Shown: in pieces, positions 62,157-64,000 of the stretch
How positions within the stretch are numbered: position 1 is the stretch's first letter
How the letters are laid out: each line of letters begins with the position of its first letter
Origin: Sediminicola arcticus
GTDB lineage: Bacteria; Bacteroidota; Bacteroidia; Flavobacteriales; Flavobacteriaceae
NCBI RefSeq assembly: GCF_040566695.1
Contig: NZ_JBEXAE010000004.1
Location: 62,001 to 126,000, forward strand
Length of the DNA stretch: 64,000 bases
Reading direction: 5' to 3'
The notes under the pieces: generated by a model
Seen by the model: only the letters and a program-made list of their open reading frames with translations
Database searches by the model: none
What the model was told of the DNA's origin: nothing
Made by a program: the position numbers and the translations under genes

Positions 62157-63659
62157 ATGATAAAATTAAATATTCTTTCCGTATTCCTATTAATTTCAAT
62201 AGCTATCTCATCACAAGAAAAAAACCAAGATTCAATTCCAGTGCCTGAACCCAAATCATTTATTACCAGTCATGAAATAACAAATGGGGGTAATACAATT
62301 AGTTATAAGGCTATTGCATCAGAAACCTATTTAAAGGGTGAATCTGGCGAACCCGTTGCTTCTATATGGTCTGTTGCTTACGTGAAGGAAGGCACAAATG
62401 ATATCACCAAAAGGCCTGTAACCTTTGTGTTCAATGGTGGTCCAGGATCAGCATCTGTATGGTTACACATGGGCATGTTTGGTCCTGAACTAATAAAAGT
62501 AAACTCAGACGCAAAAGAAGATGATGGTGCCGCTCCTTACAACTTGGTGACCAATAAAAATGGATTACTGGATTTAACAGATTTTGTTTTTGTTGATCCA
62601 GTTGGCACAGGCTATAGCAGAGTTATCGGTAAAGGAAAAGTTGAAGACTATTGGGGACTTAACGAAGATGCTAATTCCATAGCTAAATTTATAAGACAAT
62701 GGATCACTGAAAATAAGCGTTGGTTTTCACCGAAATATATTGCTGGTGAAAGTTTTGGTACTACAAGAGCAGCTGCCGTTGCCAATACCCTAGAGGGTGA
62801 CGGACAAAATATGGCTTTAAATGGCCTCATACTAATTTCTCAAGCCCTGGACTATGATGGCTCAACATCGGTTCACGATAATATAACTTCTTATTTAACA
62901 TACCTTCCAAGCATGGCTGCAACCGCCTGGTATCATAAAAAAGCGGGGCAGGGTAAAACACTAGAATCATTTATTGATGAATGTAGAAAGTACACTTATA
63001 ATTCATATGCTTCCGTTCTTTACAAAGGTTCTTTAATTACTGAAGATGAGAAAAATGAAGCGGCCGAAAAGTTGAGCTATTTTACGGGTCTAAAGAAAGA
63101 CTATATTTTAAAATCAGACCTTAGAATTTTAATGCCCAGATTTCAAAAAGAACTACTTGCCGATCAAGGCTTAGCTGTTGGGAGATTAGATGGCCGTTTT
63201 ATGGGAGACGAAGTTGATAAATTATCCGACGGCCCTCATCTTGGAGACCCATCAAGTTATCAAATAAGCTCGGCCTATACTGCCGCCTTAAATCATTATT
63301 ATGCCTCCGAGCTTAAGATAAAAATGGATCGTCCATATTTAACTTCTAATGATGAAATCGGAGAAAAATGGAACTGGAGAACTGTCCCTAAAGGGAAATA
63401 TTGGGAACCCACGCCTGTTAATGTCACTCGGAAATTGAGTGAAACAATGAGAAGAAATACTGAAATGAAAGTAATGGTAGCCAGTGGTTATTTTGATTTA
63501 ATATGTCCATTTTTTGATGCTGAATATACTTTTTCTCGGAATGGAATAAGGAAAGAAAAAATAAAAATGACCTATTATGAAGGAGGTCATATGATGTATA
63601 CACACGAGCCTGATTTTATAAAATTGTCTAATGATATTCGAGAATTTTTGTCGAATTAA
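62157..63659 (+). CDS. Exported S10 family serine carboxypeptidase
   Basis: 500 residues. A signal peptide (ILSVFLLISIAISSQ) is followed by the S10 fold: oxyanion motif VFNGGPGSASVW, catalytic Ser199 in AGESFGTTRA, Asp in SGYFDLICPF and His in YEGGHMMYTH. It removes C-terminal residues of peptides, preferably at acid pH. It is a single gene; the neighbouring S9 peptidase and gamma-glutamyltransferase give a peptide-degrading context. Confidence 0.93.
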   Translation: MIKLNILSVFLLISIAISSQEKNQDSIPVPEPKSFITSHEITNGGNTISYKAIASETYLKGESGEPVASIWSVAYVKEGTNDITKRPVTFVFNGGPGSASVWLHMGMFGPELIKVNSDAKEDDGAAPYNLVTNKNGLLDLTDFVFVDPVGTGYSRVIGKGKVEDYWGLNEDANSIAKFIRQWITENKRWFSPKYIAGESFGTTRAAAVANTLEGDGQNMALNGLILISQALDYDGSTSVHDNITSYLTYLPSMAATAWYHKKAGQGKTLESFIDECRKYTYNSYASVLYKGSLITEDEKNEAAEKLSYFTGLKKDYILKSDLRILMPRFQKELLADQGLAVGRLDGRFMGDEVDKLSDGPHLGDPSSYQISSAYTAALNHYYASELKIKMDRPYLTSNDEIGEKWNWRTVPKGKYWEPTPVNVTRKLSETMRRNTEMKVMVASGYFDLICPFFDAEYTFSRNGIRKEKIKMTYYEGGHMMYTHEPDFIKLSNDIREFLSN

Positions 63660-63730
63660 AAACATCATACACCTCTTAATAAAGGCGATAACTCTTAGTG
63701 CGTGTAGTAGAAAAATAATAATTTTAAATA

Positions 63731-63763
63731 AAAAAGATGGCTCGTTTCCGAACCACCTTTTAC
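63731..63763 (-). terminator. Probable terminator of katG
   Basis: An imperfect hairpin (AAAAGaTGGcTCG against CGAaCCAcCTTTT) 40 bp beyond the katG stop, with U-rich flanks on the minus strand. Two mismatches weaken it. Confidence 0.5.
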
Positions 63764-63802
63764 CATTAAATATCTTACAATACGTATTGCTCTTCCTGGT
63801 AC

Positions 63803-64000
63803 TTAAACTAGGTCAAAACGATCTGCGTTCATTACTTTAGACCATGCTTTTACAAAATCGCGAACGAACTTTTGTTTTGAATCTTCAGTACCGTATACTT
63901 CTGCCAAAGCGCGAAGCTCTGAATTAGATCCGAAGATCAAATCTGCACGGGTTCCTGTCCATTTAAGTTCCCCTGAAGCTCGGTTACGACCTTCAAACAC
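63803..64000 (-). CDS. katG: Catalase-peroxidase KatG (C-terminal part)
   Basis: The last 65 residues of a gene that runs off the right edge. RASGELKWTGTRADLIFGS and SELRALAEVYG are conserved in the C-terminal domain of KatG, and the tail ends WSKVMNADRFDL, the standard end of bacterial KatG. The GTG at the window edge is an internal Val codon, not a start. KatG is a haem enzyme that removes hydrogen peroxide. The active site lies outside the window. Confidence 0.93.
   Translation of the reverse strand: MFEGRNRASGELKWTGTRADLIFGSNSELRALAEVYGTEDSKQKFVRDFVKAWSKVMNADRFDLV

Noticed and set aside
63631..63840. Frame between the S10 peptidase and katG
   Set aside because: It overlaps the end of the peptidase and the katG stop region and has no family resemblance.
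1..64000. CRISPR arrays, insertion sequences or phage genes
   Set aside because: No regularly spaced repeats, transposase motifs or phage structural genes were found while reading both strands.

Overview
The window is AT-rich chromosomal DNA of a member of the Flavobacteriaceae (Bacteroidota), probably a marine or particle-associated aerobe. The assignment rests on several independent signs. Upstream regions carry flavobacterial -7 elements (TAnnTTTG) and few Shine-Dalgarno motifs. Typical Bacteroidota genes are present: a CcsBA fusion, BshB1, DUF4290, DUF2911, DUF2520, a START-like domain protein, YqgE/AlgH, a probable T9SS C-terminal domain, and a lipoprotein often mislabelled 'Maf'. Genus cannot be fixed from the sequence alone.

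Layout. 1-419 is the start of a DnaJ/CbpA-type gene. 587-6882 is a four-gene operon for 4-hydroxyproline catabolism (deaminase, ketoglutarate-semialdehyde dehydrogenase, DUF885 metallopeptidase, 2-epimerase) with a divergent AraC regulator; the FAD oxidase of the pathway is not here. 6952-9233 holds an M28 lipoprotein peptidase, a strong terminator, tRNA-His and a spacer with two inverted repeats. 9234-16500 holds a TPR histidine kinase, bshB1, a trans-sulfuration PLP enzyme and the cytochrome c synthetase CcsBA. 16641-24472 is a co-directional run: DUF2520, KdsC-like, Maf, a lipoprotein, a small MscS, a PIG-L deacetylase, a 33-residue membrane peptide and a sodium:solute symporter. galK follows, then two minus-strand exported proteins.

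28171-32268 is a light and UV-repair operon (SRPBCC, SDR, photolyase, second photolyase/cryptochrome) behind one promoter with an upstream inverted repeat. 32341-34745 contains two decayed genes on either side of an M20 amidohydrolase. 34748-37811 holds small housekeeping or detoxification genes. 37813-46021 is conserved core: murA (with Asp in place of the usual catalytic Cys), DUF4290, DUF493, an AAA ATPase, recQ, fmt, HU, algH, a class IV PLP enzyme and a START-like protein, followed by tRNA-Met.

Downstream of tRNA-Met (46290-63660) the character changes. Genes are mostly single units with long spacers: an N-terminally shortened histidine kinase with a response regulator, an orphan Tat-exported molybdoenzyme, a methyltransferase, a metallo-beta-lactamase-fold hydrolase, gamma-glutamyltransferase, a VIT1-type transporter behind an attC-like hairpin, an S9 peptidase, a GH65 enzyme resembling the glucosidase that trims collagen glycans, an acyl-CoA ligase, a SOUL protein and an S10 carboxypeptidase. 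The end of katG closes the window.

A unifying inference is that the hydroxyproline operon, several exported peptidases and the GH65 enzyme together would suit growth on collagen-like protein. No CRISPR array, complete insertion sequence, prophage or recognisable defence system was seen. The most unusual items are the chimeric pseudogene at 34270-34745, the DUF1801 pseudogene with an 8-G tract, the attC-like hairpin, the spaced DnaA-like boxes at the HU promoter, and the atypical T-loop of tRNA-Met.
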